From Bartonella machadoae (lineage in GTDB: Bacteria > Pseudomonadota > Alphaproteobacteria > Rhizobiales > Rhizobiaceae), in the NCBI RefSeq assembly GCF_022559585.1, contig NZ_CP087114.1, positions 847,095 through 911,094 of the forward strand: 64,000 nucleotides of DNA, written 5' to 3'. How positions within the stretch are numbered: position 1 is the first letter of the stretch; every line of letters starts with the position of its first letter. Positions 16,908 through 27,550 of the stretch are shown piece after piece. A program made the position numbers and the translations under genes. The notes beneath the pieces were generated by a model, which did not search any database, was not told the DNA's origin, and saw only the letters and a program-made list of their open reading frames with translations.

Positions 16908-17720
16908 TTAAAGTGCATCATTCAATCCTAAAACATCAAGCATTGAAAAAAGACCATTTTCACGATTTTTTGCCCATAAGGCTGCTTTTAAGGCACCATT
17001 GGCAAAGATAGAGCGTTCTTGTGCTGCGTGTGAAAGAACGATGCGTTCATTAGGGCCGGCAAAAGTAACATTATGGTCGCCAACAACCGTTCCACCTCGT
17101 GAACAGATAAAGCCAATTGTTCCTTTTTCGCGTTTACCTGTATGGCCATTGCGCTCGTTGACACACACATTCTTTAGCATAACATTGCGACCTTCGGCTG
17201 CTGCTTGTCCAAGAAGAAGAGCTGTTCCAGAAGGAGCATCAATTTTATCCGCGTGATGCATTTCATAGATTTCAATATCAAAATCATCAGATTCTAGAGC
17301 TTTTGCAGCTCTTTTTACAAGATTTGCTAAAAGATTGATTCCAAGGCTCATATTTCCAGATTTGACAATAGTCGTATATTTCGCAAAATTTGTAATTTGC
17401 ATGTCTTCTGCTTTACTAAATCCTGTTGTACCAATAATATGCACAAGACCCTTTTGAGCAGCATAGTTAGCATAAAGAAGACTGGCTTGTGGCTGTGAGA
17501 AATCTAAAATACCTTCTGTGCTAGAGAAAGCGCTTTCAGGATCATCAGTGATGTGAACACCAAGGACATCTGAACCAATCAATATGCTAGCATCTTTGTT
17601 TACAAAAGACGATCCTTTGCGTACAAGCACAGCATGAAGCTCTACGTCTTTCCTCTGCTGGATGGCTGAAATAAGTTCGCGTCCCATTTTTCCATTAGCA
17701 CCAACAACGGTAAGGCGCAT
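16908..17720 (-). CDS. dapB: 4-hydroxy-tetrahydrodipicolinate reductase
   Basis: 270 residues, the usual DapB length. It reduces the dipicolinate precursor with NAD(P)H in lysine and meso-diaminopimelate synthesis, needed for peptidoglycan. The nucleotide-binding motif [11 protein letters not shown] (5-15), the [10 protein letters not shown] segment (near 120) and the active-site [15 protein letters not shown] (near 155) are all present. Followed by gpmA on the same strand, a pairing kept in Bartonella relatives. Confidence 0.95.
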   Translation of the reverse strand: MRLTVVGANGKMGRELISAIQQRKDVELHAVLVRKGSSFVNKDASILIGSDVLGVHITDDPESAFSSTEGILDFSQPQASLLYANYAAQKGLVHIIGTTGFSKAEDMQITNFAKYTTIVKSGNMSLGINLLANLVKRAAKALESDDFDIEIYEMHHADKIDAPSGTALLLGQAAAEGRNVMLKNVCVNERNGHTGKREKGTIGFICSRGGTVVGDHNVTFAGPNERIVLSHAAQERSIFANGALKAALWAKNRENGLFSMLDVLGLNDAL

Positions 17721-18082
17721 ATTTTTCTCCTTATAACACTTTACGTCTTACAGTATAGGCAAATTTCCACTTTCTTTCCAACAGTTCTTTTCTCTATAGG
17801 AGAAAAATTTTACTTCTTTAGTTATATGTAAGGATTGCTAGCTTATAGAAGCTGCTGGTGGGGAATCTTTATTCACATTACATTTATGATGAACAAAAAA
17901 CGACTTTTTGTTTCATCTTAAGATGAGGAAAAACAAGAAAATATTCTTGTATTTGAAGGTCTCATTCAAATTATAAAAGGATAAATTCTTTATTATATTG
18001 TAAAAATTTAATGCGTTTTTCTTGATGTAGAAGTCTCTTTTTTAAAACAATGAATATTGCTTTTACTTGGTGAGAAAGGCGC
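17721..18082. other. Intergenic stretch without a recognised gene
   Basis: About 360 bp of AT-rich DNA between dapB and the glutathione S-transferase gene. I see no conserved frame, RNA or repeat in it. Confidence 0.5.
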
Positions 18083-18775
18083 TTAAAAGTCTAGATCTGC
18101 ATAATGCGGGCTTGCTACAATTCCTCGGATGCGATCTGTTAAAAGAGAGCGAAAAGAAGGTCGCGATTTAATCCGCGTGTACCAGTCTTTGGCGGAGGGG
18201 GACTGTTCCCAGTCAACTTCTCCAAGAAAATCAAGAACAGACACAGAAGCTGCTGCTGCAAGATCCGCATAGGATAATTCAGAACCGACTAACCAGTCAC
18301 GAGAGGCACAAAGCCAATTGAGATAGTTCATATGTGGTAGAATATTGGCGCGTGCATTGCGTAAAATTTGTGAATTGGGAGCACCACCGCCAATAGCGAG
18401 TGGCATTTCACGTTTATAGATTCGTTCTCGTACAATATGGCGTGTAGATTCGTTTTCAAATTTATTTAAAAACCAATCATTAAGACGGCGTACTTCAGCA
18501 CGACTTAGAGGATTTTCCGGAAAAAGTTTATTTTCTTGTCGTAAACTTCCATGTGTTTCATCTAAATATTCGTAGATAACAATGGCTCCTGATAATGGAA
18601 CTTCGTGTTCATCAAGAAGAACGGGAACATGACCAGCTGGATTAAGCGCAAGAAATTCATGTCTTCTGGCCCATTCATGTTCTTCAATGAGTTGAGCAGT
18701 TATACCATATTCTCCAAGAATGAGGCGTATGAAACGGGAGGCAGAGGATAGGGGAGAGTGAAAAAGTGTCAGCAT
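18083..18775 (-). CDS. Glutathione S-transferase family protein
   Basis: 230 residues. The N-terminal thioredoxin-like domain carries SPLSSASRFIRLILGEYGI and the cis-Pro segment NPAGHVPVLLDEH, followed by SGAIVIYEYLDE for glutathione binding. The helical C-terminal domain contains LVGSELSYADLAAAASVSVL, the usual GST N-capping box. The substrate is not evident. It stands alone on the minus strand. Confidence 0.88.
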   Translation of the reverse strand: MLTLFHSPLSSASRFIRLILGEYGITAQLIEEHEWARRHEFLALNPAGHVPVLLDEHEVPLSGAIVIYEYLDETHGSLRQENKLFPENPLSRAEVRRLNDWFLNKFENESTRHIVRERIYKREMPLAIGGGAPNSQILRNARANILPHMNYLNWLCASRDWLVGSELSYADLAAAASVSVLDFLGEVDWEQSPSAKDWYTRIKSRPSFRSLLTDRIRGIVASPHYADLDF

Positions 18776-18910
18776 GATCTACAGTATCAAATAGAGTTGA
18801 TGAAAATTCTTTCAAGTAACAGGAATTTTTATAAAGCTGCTTTACGAGAAGTACAACATTATTAGCAAAAGCGAGTCATTATGCTTAATAAGCTCTTAAT
18901 AACAGCAATA

Positions 18911-19558
18911 TTATATTGTGATCGTTTGTAAAATGGCCGTACGTAATTCTTCCAAACCGTATGCTTTTTCTGAAGATGTCACAAGAATTTCAGGATAAGA
19001 TGCTGGGCGTTTGAGAAGCTGTCTTTTTGTGGTTATTATTAGTTCTTCAAGAATGTGCAATTTTACTTTATCACTTTTTGTTAAAACTATTTGATATGAA
19101 ACAGCTGCTTTATCGAGGAGATTTAGAACTTCTGCATCATTTTTTTTAATTCCATGACGTGAATCAATCAAAATATAAACACGTTTCAGTGTTGTCCGCC
19201 CTTGTAAATAGCTAAAAATCAAATGTGTCCACGCATCAACGAGGTTCTTAGGAGCTTTGGCAAAACCATAACCTGGCATATCTACGAGCGCTAGAGGGGG
19301 GAGATCCCCAGGTTTTCCACTGAAACCATTGGGTACAAAGTAATTAAGTTCCTGTGTACGTCCTGGTGTATTTGAGGTACGTGCCAAACCTTTTTGTTGA
19401 ACAAGTGCGTTGATGAGAGAGGATTTTCCAACATTAGAACGCCCTGCAAATGCAATTTCTGGTGGTCCTTCTGGTGGAAGAAAGTGTATTGCTGGTACAC
19501 CACGAATAAAAATCCAATTGCAAGAAAAAATATCAGAAAGAAGAGAATGCTTTGTCAT
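18911..19558 (-). CDS. engB: Ribosome biogenesis GTP-binding protein EngB/YsxC
   Basis: 215 residues. GTPase motifs are in order: G1 GRSNVGKSS (39-47), G2 threonines in [12 protein letters not shown]3 DMPGYG (near 94), G4 TKSD (near 160), G5 TSSEKAYG. The family assists assembly of the large ribosomal subunit. The start codon overlaps the yidC stop (4 bp), so the two are translationally coupled in the rpmH-rnpA-yidC-engB operon. Confidence 0.95.
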   Translation of the reverse strand: MTKHSLLSDIFSCNWIFIRGVPAIHFLPPEGPPEIAFAGRSNVGKSSLINALVQQKGLARTSNTPGRTQELNYFVPNGFSGKPGDLPPLALVDMPGYGFAKAPKNLVDAWTHLIFSYLQGRTTLKRVYILIDSRHGIKKNDAEVLNLLDKAAVSYQIVLTKSDKVKLHILEELIITTKRQLLKRPASYPEILVTSSEKAYGLEELRTAILQTITI

Positions 19559-21393
19559 TTATGCATTTCTTCTTTAGGAGGTTTTTTCCAGAGAGCTTTA
19601 AGATTATCAAAAAGCTCAATCTTCGCCCCTTGACGTTTCATCATGATTCCTTGCTGAATCATCGAGAGTATATTATTCCACGCCCAATAAATGACAAGAC
19701 CAACAGGGAAAGAGGCTAGCATAAAGGTAAAAATAACAGGCATCCATGCGAAGATCATAGCTTGTGTCTGGTCTTGAGGAGCTGGATTCATACGCATTTG
19801 TAGAAACATCGTTATTCCCATGATTAAAGGCCATGCACCAATCATAAGAAATGTTGGAGTTGTATATGGCAAAAGACCAAATAAGTTAAAAACAGAAGTT
19901 GGATCAGGAGCTGCTAAATCTTTAATCCATCCGAAGAAAGGCGCATGTCGCATTTCAATGGTAATATACAGAACTTTATAAAGAGCAAAAAATATAGGAA
20001 ATTGAACCAACATCGGCCAACAACCTGCGAGAGGATTAATTTTTTGGGTTTTATACAGCTCTATAATTGCTTGTTGTTGTTTGGTACGATCATCTGGATA
20101 TTTTTCTTTTATTTCCAGTAACAGCGGTTGTATAAGCTTCATGCGTGCCATAGATTTATAAGACTTATTTGCCAGAGGGAAAAGAAGTGTTTTTAACAGC
20201 ACTGTGACAAGAAGAATAGCAACACCAAAATTGCCTGTTTGCTTATAAAGAGTTTCAATGAGAGAAAACATTGGTCTAGTGATAAAATCAAACCAGCCCC
20301 AATCGATTAAAAGAGCAAATTTCTTGATTCTCAGATCATTTTGATAGTGATTAATAATTTCAACTTGTTTTGCACCAGCAAACAGACGATTTGTAATGGT
20401 TTTTGTTTCATTTGGGGCAATTGTTAAAAGCGCCCCTAACAAGTCAGACTGATAATGTGTCTGCAAGCGATCAAAATAAATAAAGCGACTTGTATATTCT
20501 TGATCTTGTGAAGGAATAACCGCTACAGCCCAATATTTATCGGTAATACCAACCCAACCTCCTGTTACTTTAGAAAAAACCATACTTTTCTGACCATTAT
20601 CAGGATTTGGATCAAGTTCTGCTAAAGTTTTATATTTCTCAGTTTTAAGTGAATCACCTGCAATAGCTATCATGCCCTCGTGAAGCAAATAGGTTGCATT
20701 TGTATGTTCTGGTGGAGCAGCACGTGCAACACGAGCATAAGGCGAGAGATATACCGGTTTATCTGCTTCATTGCTGATAGAATCTTCAATGGTAAACATG
20801 TAATGATCATCGACAGAAAGGATCCGACGGAAAATCTGTCCCTGACCGTTGTTATAAATGAGAGTGATGGGCGTGGAAGGGGTCAGTATTGTATTGTTAC
20901 CCTCTATTTGCCATTGGGTATCAGATTGTGGTAAGGCGTTTGCTGGCAAAGATGAACTCGTAAAACCAAATTCAGCAAGATAGGTTGTTGTGAATCCTTT
21001 GGGATTCAGTAGAGCAATTTCTGGTGATTTTTTTTCTACTGTCAGGCGATATTTTTTGAGATGAAGATCATCAAATTGTGCACCAACAAGATTAATGGAA
21101 CCTTCAAGTTCATTGGTTTTGATAGCAATACGGTTTGTTTTTGACAACACAGCATTTCGCATTTCAGGGGTCATTTTGTGATTAATTATAGAAGCTGATT
21201 CATATGTTGGTGCAGCATCAGAAAAATTTGTTGTAGGAGTGGAAAGTGCTGATTGTTGTTTTGACAATTGCTGTGCAATTGCTTGTTTCTTTTGTAATTC
21301 AGCCTGTTTAGGAATCACATGAAGAAACTGCCATGCGACAAGCACAATGAAAGATAATCCAATGGCGATAAAGAAATTGCGGTTATATTCCAT
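19555..21393 (-). CDS. yidC: Membrane protein insertase YidC
   Basis: 612 residues, typical for Gram-negative YidC. An N-terminal membrane segment ([20 protein letters not shown]) is followed by the large periplasmic beta-sandwich domain and five C-terminal membrane segments, including [20 protein letters not shown] and the conserved [20 protein letters not shown]. It inserts inner-membrane proteins alone or with SecYEG. It lies 13 bp after rnpA. Confidence 0.96.
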   Translation of the reverse strand: MEYNRNFFIAIGLSFIVLVAWQFLHVIPKQAELQKKQAIAQQLSKQQSALSTPTTNFSDAAPTYESASIINHKMTPEMRNAVLSKTNRIAIKTNELEGSINLVGAQFDDLHLKKYRLTVEKKSPEIALLNPKGFTTTYLAEFGFTSSSLPANALPQSDTQWQIEGNNTILTPSTPITLIYNNGQGQIFRRILSVDDHYMFTIEDSISNEADKPVYLSPYARVARAAPPEHTNATYLLHEGMIAIAGDSLKTEKYKTLAELDPNPDNGQKSMVFSKVTGGWVGITDKYWAVAVIPSQDQEYTSRFIYFDRLQTHYQSDLLGALLTIAPNETKTITNRLFAGAKQVEIINHYQNDLRIKKFALLIDWGWFDFITRPMFSLIETLYKQTGNFGVAILLVTVLLKTLLFPLANKSYKSMARMKLIQPLLLEIKEKYPDDRTKQQQAIIELYKTQKINPLAGCWPMLVQFPIFFALYKVLYITIEMRHAPFFGWIKDLAAPDPTSVFNLFGLLPYTTPTFLMIGAWPLIMGITMFLQMRMNPAPQDQTQAMIFAWMPVIFTFMLASFPVGLVIYWAWNNILSMIQQGIMMKRQGAKIELFDNLKALWKKPPKEEMHK

Positions 21394-21406
21394 TCGTACT
21401 ATCCTG

Positions 21407-21784
21407 TTACCGTTGTTGGTGTTTTATTTTTGGTTTTATTCGTCGGTTTAGTTCATTGATAAGAGATGTAAAAGGCGCATGAAGTGCATCAGGACGCGCA
21501 ACAATAACATAGTCTGTCCCTGCTTCCATATTGTCTATAAGTCCAACCCGCACCGCTTCACGTAGACGCCTTTTGATACGATTACGTTTAACAGCATTGC
21601 CATTTTTACGTGTAACTGTAAAACCCACACGCGCAACAGGGAGAGGTTTCATTCCTGCTGTTTGTTCATGAGATTTAACCTCCAGCAAAAACAAAGGACC
21701 ACGCCGCTTTTCTCCTGTTCGTACAGCCAAAAAATCCGCTCTTTTGCGAATGCGACAGGGGTGTTTTTTCTTCATAAAGGGCAT
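21407..21784 (-). CDS. rnpA: Ribonuclease P protein component
   Basis: 125 residues. The RNR signature lies in [20 protein letters not shown] followed by RRLREAVR. The small basic protein binds the P RNA and helps mature tRNA 5' ends. The start [18 protein letters not shown] has a second in-frame ATG four codons in (MKKKHP), and either may be used. It follows rpmH by about 120 bp. Confidence 0.93.
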   Translation of the reverse strand: MPFMKKKHPCRIRKRADFLAVRTGEKRRGPLFLLEVKSHEQTAGMKPLPVARVGFTVTRKNGNAVKRNRIKRRLREAVRVGLIDNMEAGTDYVIVARPDALHAPFTSLINELNRRIKPKIKHQQR

Positions 21785-21839
21785 TTCGCAACTTTACTAA
21801 ATGCCTGTAAAAACAAGCATTGAAGGTTCATAACGAAAG

Positions 21840-21882
21840 TTTCACAATGAAAATATGAGGACGATACTCAACCATTGTGAAA
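21840..21882 (-). promoter_or_regulatory. Hairpin between rpmH and rnpA
   Basis: TTTCACAATG (21840-21849) pairs perfectly with CATTGTGAAA (21873-21882) across a 23-nt loop in the rpmH-rnpA spacer. No T-run follows. It may be an mRNA processing or stabilising stem that sets different L34 and RnpA levels. Confidence 0.4.
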
Positions 21883-21905
21883 ATGTAAATGGTTAAACTA
21901 AATGC

Positions 21906-22040
21906 TTAAGCAGATAACCGTTTACGCCCACGAGCACGCCTTGCAGCGATGACTTTGCGCCCACCGGCTGTTGCCATACGTGCACGAAACCCATGGCGGC
22001 GTTTACGGACCAGTTTAGATGGTTGGTAAGTACGTTTCAT
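21906..22040 (-). CDS. rpmH: 50S ribosomal protein L34
   Basis: 44 residues with the unmistakable L34 sequence: [18 protein letters not shown] at the start and [12 protein letters not shown] at the end. First gene of the rpmH-rnpA-yidC-engB block. It is too short for a 60-codon cut-off but certain by sequence and context. Confidence 0.98.
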   Translation of the reverse strand: MKRTYQPSKLVRKRRHGFRARMATAGGRKVIAARRARGRKRLSA

Positions 22041-22632
22041 TTATTTAAATACCGCGGAGTGCGGCCCTTCTTAATTCTATGGGTAAACTTATGCGTTAGA
22101 TGAACAGTAATATATTCTATTATACGGTCACTATTTCATAAGGAAAAAAATAAAAAAGTCAATCTTAGATTATTTTTCACTCTCCTAAAAAATGCAAAAA
22201 AACTCTCTATTATAGAAGCTTTTTGTTCGTAACACTCTTAAAAGTTAAGGGAAATAATTGCTGTTTTCAATGAGTAATTTTACAGCTATTTTTTTACAAG
22301 ACAATGGAGTGTTCACACTTTTCATAAAGAATCTATAATTTGTTGTTATATAATTATGATAGAGCGCCTGTTTACGTTAAGAGGTTTTCTCAATTTTGCT
22401 TTTTAAAGATTTTTATAGGAACATTTGTAAAATGATCGAATGACATTCTGGTTAATGGGATTTTATGCTCTAGGTTTTTACTTGAGGTTTGTTTCGTATT
22501 TTACAAGAGATGTGATATATAAGGTATTTGCGCTTTACAATTCTCATAAAGTGGGAATTTTTAGGGCGTCTAAGTTGAAGTTTTTCACCTTTATTGCTCT
22601 ATTTTCTAGATTTTTTATAGAGAGGAAAGAAT
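22041..22632. other. Divergent intergenic stretch between rpmH and mrp
   Basis: About 590 bp. It must carry the rpmH promoter (minus) and the mrp promoter (plus). A 70-codon hydrophobic frame at 22440-22652 overlaps the mrp start and lacks a ribosome-binding site; I do not regard it as a gene. Confidence 0.5.
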
Positions 22633-23727
22633 GTGAGTCCTATCACGAGTGAGGCTATTCGCGATGCATTACATCAAATCAAAGGACCAGGTTTTGAAAG
22701 TGATATTGTATCATCAGGGCTTCTTTCAGAAATATTGATTGCTCATGGAAAAGTTTTTTTTTCCATTACTGTTCCAGATGGACGTGTACAAGAATGGGAG
22801 ACGTTGCGTCGTACTGCTGAAGAAGTGGTCTGTGTTATGGATGGGGTTGAATCTGTAGTTGTCACACTTACGGCAGAAAAAAAACCAATGGTCTCGTCTT
22901 CTGTGCGTAAAAATACAGTTTTTTCTAGGTCAAAACGTAGAATAAGTGGATTGCCTGTGAAAATGCCAATAGAAGGTGTTCGGCATGTGATTGCCGTTGC
23001 TTCTGGAAAGGGAGGCGTTGGTAAATCGACAATGGCAATGAATATTGCTCTCGCTTTACAAGATTCTGGTTTTAAAACGGGTTTGATGGATGCAGATATC
23101 TATGGTCCGTCTTTGCCGCGTTTAACAGGACTTGTTAATGAAAAACCACAGCTTATTGATGGGAAAAAGTTTCAACCTCTTGAAAAATTTGGACTGAAAT
23201 TAATGTCGATGGGCTTTTTGGTTGAGGAGGAAAAGCCGGTGGTGTGGCGTGGTCCCATGGTAATGGCGGCTGTAACGCAATTGCTTAGAGATGTTTTATG
23301 GGGCCCTCTTGATATTTTGGTGGTTGATATGCCCCCAGGGACAGGCGATGCACAATTGACACTTGCGCAACAAGTGCAGTTGACGGGAGCATTGATTGTT
23401 TCTACTCCACAGGATCTTGCTTTGGTTGATGCGCGTAAAGCAATAGAATTGTTCATGAAAGTTGATGTTTCCATTTTAGGGCTCATTGAAAACATGAGCT
23501 ATTTCATTGCTCCTGATACGCAAAAACGTTACAATATTTTTGGTTATGGTGGTACCCGTACAGAAGCAGAGCGTCGAGGAGTGCCTTTCTTAGCAGAAGT
23601 GCCACTTGATGCAGAATTGCGGTCTTCCTCAGATGACGGTGTGCCAATTTTTGTTGCTAAGCCTGATGAGGAACAGGCTAAGCTTTATCGTGCGATTGTT
23701 AATCAGATAAAAAATAAATTTTTATAA
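22633..23727 (+). CDS. mrp: Mrp/ApbC family iron-sulfur cluster carrier ATPase
   Basis: 364 residues from GTG 22633, with GAGGAAAG upstream. An N-terminal MIP18/DUF59 domain (residues 1-80) is followed by the deviant P-loop SGKGGVGKST (124-133), then DADIYGPSLPR and VVDMPPGTGDAQL. Mrp carries and delivers Fe-S clusters to apoproteins. The C-terminal CxxC seen in many Mrp proteins is absent (ENMSYFIAPDTQKRYNIFG), as in many Rhizobiales homologues. Confidence 0.92.
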   Translation: MSPITSEAIRDALHQIKGPGFESDIVSSGLLSEILIAHGKVFFSITVPDGRVQEWETLRRTAEEVVCVMDGVESVVVTLTAEKKPMVSSSVRKNTVFSRSKRRISGLPVKMPIEGVRHVIAVASGKGGVGKSTMAMNIALALQDSGFKTGLMDADIYGPSLPRLTGLVNEKPQLIDGKKFQPLEKFGLKLMSMGFLVEEEKPVVWRGPMVMAAVTQLLRDVLWGPLDILVVDMPPGTGDAQLTLAQQVQLTGALIVSTPQDLALVDARKAIELFMKVDVSILGLIENMSYFIAPDTQKRYNIFGYGGTRTEAERRGVPFLAEVPLDAELRSSSDDGVPIFVAKPDEEQAKLYRAIVNQIKNKFL

Positions 23728-24545
23728 ATGCATGTTTTTCTCAGATGGAATGCTAAAATACGCTGTTTAAAAATATAAGAAGCTATTTTATCAACATTAC
23801 AAGACATGGACTTTTACTGGGGGAGAGGTTTCAGGGGTGAAATAAACGGAAAAGCGCATCATACAGTATGTGATAATGTTTATTTTTATCAACATAAATT
23901 ATTTGTTGTTTTTTGTGAGAAGAGTGAATTGGCTAAAGCTTTGATGTAGGTATAAAAATGTATTTTTCACTATGAAATTTTAGATATTGGTTATACCATC
24001 GTAAAAGCGGTAAAGAGTATGACAACATGAGATGTTATGGCGCAAGTGAGTCATGTTTATTCACAATGACATAGGCAATCATTACGGGCAATCATTATTG
24101 AGAGGAAGTGATTTGTAGTTGCTTTGGTTGACAGTTTTGATATCGATAAATAAGGCTGATTTTAAAATCTAGGCAATGAAAGAATTCAAAAATTTATCCC
24201 TTAAAAAGAATGAATAAGCCCAAGGGATGGGGAGGAAGAGAATTTCGCTTCGTGGTTCATGAGGAAAAGATTTATATAAAAAGATTTATATAAAGTGATA
24301 GGGGTTGATGTGGTATTAGTAACACTGGGAATGCAATTCTATTGGAAGTGCCAAGATGATTGAAAACACATTAGAGACTAAGAAAAGCGCAGATATTGAT
24401 GCGAACCATTTTGTGATGACACGCGAATTATTTAAGCGGTTTATTCTTTGGCAATGACAATAAAGTTGGCAGCGATGGATAATCATGGGTAAAGGTTTTA
24501 TTGAAGATTGATAAAAGAGGGGATTCTTGCAGATGAAAGAAGGGT
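23728..24545. other. Long intergenic stretch, probably decayed coding DNA
   Basis: About 820 bp. Short frames are broken by many stops (for example a stretch near 24356 reading MIENTLETKKSADID). GATTTATATAAA occurs twice in tandem near 24266 and 24281. Nothing identifiable remains; I cannot name a parent gene. Confidence 0.4.
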
Positions 24546-25433
24546 ATGTGTGAAAAAACATATTTTATAGGAACGCATGCTTATCCTGCGCCTGTCATAG
24601 AACCAGGGCTTTATCTCGTATCAACGCCTATCGGAAATCTAGCAGATATCACTCTTCGTGCTTTGCAAGTGTTGGCGGGGGTTGATATTCTAGCGTGTGA
24701 GGATACGCGAGTAACGCGTGTTTTGTTGGAACGCTATGGTATTCAGAAAAAACCATTCCTTTATCACGAACACAATGCACAAAAGGCAGGGCAGAAGTTA
24801 TTAGCAGTTTTAGTAGAAAATAAAAGCGTGGCACTTGTATCAGATGCTGGTACACCGCTTATTTCTGATCCTGGTTTTCGACTAGTAGAAGAAGCGCGCA
24901 AAGTTGGTTGCAAAATCATTCCGATCCCTGGTGCTTCAGCACTTTTAGCAGCTCTTGTTGCTACGGGGCTTCCTACCGATAGCTTTTTTTTCGCAGGTTT
25001 TTTAAGTGCACGCAAGGCACAACGCCAAAAGCGTTTGGAACAATTAAAAACGATCCCCGCGACTTTAGTTTTTTATGAATCTCCACATCGTCTTGTTGAG
25101 ACTTTACAAGATATGATTCCTGTTTTTTCTGCTAATCGTCCCGCGGCAATTTGTCGTGAATTAACAAAAAAATTTGAAACAATAGATGTTTCCAATTTAG
25201 GGAATTTATTGGAAAGTTATAGGCAAAAGTCTCATATTCGAGGTGAGATTGTTATTCTTGTTGGAGAAGCCCCTCCTTTTTTAGAAGTGATGAGCGATCA
25301 AGAAATTGATGGCATGTTATTAGAATTGGCGCGTACATATTCTGCTGCTCAAGCAGCTGCTTTAGCGGCTAAGAAAACAGGTTTTAAAAAGCAAGAGCTT
25401 TTTCAGCGGTTAAATTTTTTAAAAGATAGCTAA
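24546..25433 (+). CDS. rsmI: 16S rRNA (cytidine1402-2'-O)-methyltransferase
   Basis: 295 residues. Tetrapyrrole-methylase-fold signatures are in order: YLVSTPIGNLADITLRAL, DILACEDTRVTRVLL, LVSDAGTPLISDPGF, IPGASALLAALVATGLPTD and FYESPHRLVETL. RsmI methylates the 2'-OH of C1402 of 16S rRNA with SAM. It is directly followed by the yraN-like gene, the standard order. Confidence 0.94.
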   Translation: MCEKTYFIGTHAYPAPVIEPGLYLVSTPIGNLADITLRALQVLAGVDILACEDTRVTRVLLERYGIQKKPFLYHEHNAQKAGQKLLAVLVENKSVALVSDAGTPLISDPGFRLVEEARKVGCKIIPIPGASALLAALVATGLPTDSFFFAGFLSARKAQRQKRLEQLKTIPATLVFYESPHRLVETLQDMIPVFSANRPAAICRELTKKFETIDVSNLGNLLESYRQKSHIRGEIVILVGEAPPFLEVMSDQEIDGMLLELARTYSAAQAAALAAKKTGFKKQELFQRLNFLKDS

Positions 25434-25456
25434 AAATTTAAAGGATTGATAAGCTT

Positions 25457-25825
25457 ATGCAAAAAGAGCGCAGGCAAAAGTCTTTTTATCGCGGTATTCG
25501 TGCAGAAAAATGGGCTGCTTGGTGGTTGCGACTCAAAGGATTTCATATTGCTGAAATTCGTTTTAAAACAAAATGTGGTGAAATTGATTTAATTGCGCGG
25601 CGTGGAAATCTTGTTTTAATCGTTGAAGTCAAAGCACGTTCAAGTTTAGCTGAAGCAATGGCAGCAGTTTCTCGTGAAAATGAGAGACGGATTGAAGCAG
25701 CCGCTGATATTTGGCTAGCACGGCAAAAAGATCATGCTCTTTTATGTGTACGCTTTGATCTCATTGCAATTTTACCGTGGCGTTTGCCACAGCATATTCC
25801 GGCATTTTTTACATCTGATAAATAA
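25457..25825 (+). CDS. YraN family (UPF0102) endonuclease-like protein
   Basis: 122 residues. It has the PD-(D/E)xK-like core of the family: [17 protein letters not shown], then [20 protein letters not shown] and VEVKARSS. The family resembles Holliday-junction-resolvase-type nucleases, but its cellular role is unknown. It lies 23 bp after rsmI in the same operon. Confidence 0.9.
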   Translation: MQKERRQKSFYRGIRAEKWAAWWLRLKGFHIAEIRFKTKCGEIDLIARRGNLVLIVEVKARSSLAEAMAAVSRENERRIEAAADIWLARQKDHALLCVRFDLIAILPWRLPQHIPAFFTSDK

Positions 25826-25930
25826 ACGTTCCTATATCGTTTTAACCATGGTAAATGAAAAACATTTCATTTTTATAGACAGATGGGTTAGGAAAGTGTG
25901 CTACAATTTGAGCACTATGAGGAGCAAAAC

Positions 25931-26176
25931 ATGGACGATTATGAAAAATTTGCAACGGGTTTATTGATTGTTTTTGGAGCACTGATTATTGGTGGTTTAA
26001 TGGCAATGCATATCGTTCTTATGAATAAACCAGGTTTTTTATGTGCACTAGCGGCTGCTGTCGTTGGTTGGTTTTCTGCTTTTGCAGTTCTTTTTGATAA
26101 ACCCAAAATCTATTTGGCATTGATTATTGTTGCTATGTTATGTGTTGCTTCCTCGATTACTGTTTATGTAAGTTAA
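25931..26176 (+). CDS. Small integral membrane protein (81 aa), hypothetical
   Basis: Start at 25931 (MDDYEKFATGLLIVFGALII), with AGGAGC upstream. Three hydrophobic segments are visible: about 9-27, 35-53 and 60-78. No family motif is recognised. It lies between yraN and the proC-like gene on the same strand. Confidence 0.7.
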   Translation: MDDYEKFATGLLIVFGALIIGGLMAMHIVLMNKPGFLCALAAAVVGWFSAFAVLFDKPKIYLALIIVAMLCVASSITVYVS

Positions 26177-26232
26177 AATCGATGAACTGTTGGTGCAGTT
26201 TTCTTTAAAAATTATTTATGTAAGGAGTAGAA

Positions 26233-27024
26233 ATGAAAATTGGCTTTTTGGGAACAGGTAAAATCAGCACTTCAATGATTGATGGCTTAATGAAAAGCAA
26301 ATTTGACGTTTCTTCGCTTCTTATTTCACCTCGCAATGCGCAAATGGCAGAACACCTTTCACTCAAATATGATAGGGTCATCATTGCTGAAAATAATCAG
26401 GCATTGCTCGATATGAGTGATTGTGTTTTTCTTTGTTTGCCTAACCAAATTGCCGAAGAAGTTTTACGTTCTCTTCGTTTTCGTTGCAAACAGCTTGTTG
26501 TCTCGGTTCTTGCTATGGCAAAAGCAGCACAAGTTGAAGAGTGGATTAGCCATAAGGTTTATCGTGCTGTTCCACTTCCTTTTGTAGCAGAATGTAAAAA
26601 TTTGACGCCAATCTATCCTGATCATCCCTTTTTACACCGTTTATTTGAAGCTCTGGGGGGAACATTGGTATTGAATGCAGAAGAACAGTTTAATCTTTTC
26701 ATGACTGCTGGTTCACTCATGGGAGTGTATTTCAATTTTATAGAAACAGCACATCAATGGTTTATAAAACAGGGATTAGAACAGCAACAATCAGCAGATT
26801 TTCTTGCGATGATGTTCGGAAATCTTACCGATGAAATGCGCAAAATTATAGCAATAGAGGGTCCTGCCTCTCTTGATTTTGCATTGCTTGAGAAAGAGTT
26901 TTCAACAAAAGGAGGAACAAATGAACTTTTGTCGAACTGTTTTTCTCATCAAGGGGGGAAAAACGCTCTAATAACAGCTCTTGAGACGACCTTGCAAAAA
27001 ATGAAGGATTCGTTTTCTCATTAA
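26233..27024 (+). CDS. Pyrroline-5-carboxylate reductase family protein (ProC-like)
   Basis: 263 residues, with TAAGGAG before the ATG. The N-terminal Rossmann motif is IGFLGTGKISTSMIDGLMKS. The C-terminal part keeps the P5CR dimerisation-domain order (MTAGSLMGVYFNFIETAHQW and FSTKGGTNELL, the latter matching the T-x-GGTTE-like motif of ProC). True ProC makes proline from P5C with NAD(P)H. This one is divergent, so a related dehydrogenase is possible. Confidence 0.75.
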   Translation: MKIGFLGTGKISTSMIDGLMKSKFDVSSLLISPRNAQMAEHLSLKYDRVIIAENNQALLDMSDCVFLCLPNQIAEEVLRSLRFRCKQLVVSVLAMAKAAQVEEWISHKVYRAVPLPFVAECKNLTPIYPDHPFLHRLFEALGGTLVLNAEEQFNLFMTAGSLMGVYFNFIETAHQWFIKQGLEQQQSADFLAMMFGNLTDEMRKIIAIEGPASLDFALLEKEFSTKGGTNELLSNCFSHQGGKNALITALETTLQKMKDSFSH

Positions 27025-27061
27025 AATGTTGGATTCATATTTTCTGTTTTCAATGAGAAAA
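27013..27061 (+). terminator. Hairpin overlapping the proC-like stop codon
   Basis: TTTTCTCATT (27013-27022) pairs perfectly with AATGAGAAAA (27052-27061). No classic T-run follows. Plausible 3' end structure. Confidence 0.35.
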
Positions 27062-27326
27062 ATATGAGTGTATTTTTTGAAAATGACCTGAACGCAACTC
27101 TAGAAAATTATTAGCTATGGATATTTGAAGAGTAAGAAGATTGATCTTCAAGATTTTTTCTACAGTCATAAACTGATTTATGAAGACAATTCATTATTTC
27201 TATCTTGTATGAGAACATTAAAGATAAAAAGCTTTTTTATTTTAATTCTTTCTCATCATGAATAAAAAATATTTGCTTATCCGTTATTAAGAAGCATTCA
27301 TATATCGATAAATAAACCTGTAAGAC

Positions 27327-27550
27327 ATTGATTTATAATGATAATCCATTGTTTTGGTATGTTGAATGAGACCCTCGAATATTGTAAGATTCTCTCATCT
27401 CAAACCTGCTTTTGTTGAAACAATCATAATTATTTATTTACACGTTATAAGCGGGGTTATCGTGTGAGTAAAAAACTCTAACGAAAGGAGTAAAAATGCC
27501 TGTTATGAATCGTCTAAAGACTGAGGGCTGTTGTACATTGGGGGCCGGTA
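27327..27550 (+). repeat. Integrase-leader repeat, copy A
   Basis: About 225 bp shared with 28286-28513 (opposite strand) and 47577-47810 (same strand). It starts at ATTGATTTATAA, includes AAGATTCTCTCAT and CAAACCTGCTT, and runs through AAAGGAGTAAAAATGCCT into the first about 18 codons of an integrase. It is the promoter and start region of a prophage integrase. Confidence 0.85.

Noticed and set aside
22440..22652. 70-codon hydrophobic frame before mrp
   Set aside because: It overlaps the mrp start, lacks a ribosome-binding site and the amino-acid pattern looks like translated AT-rich spacer.
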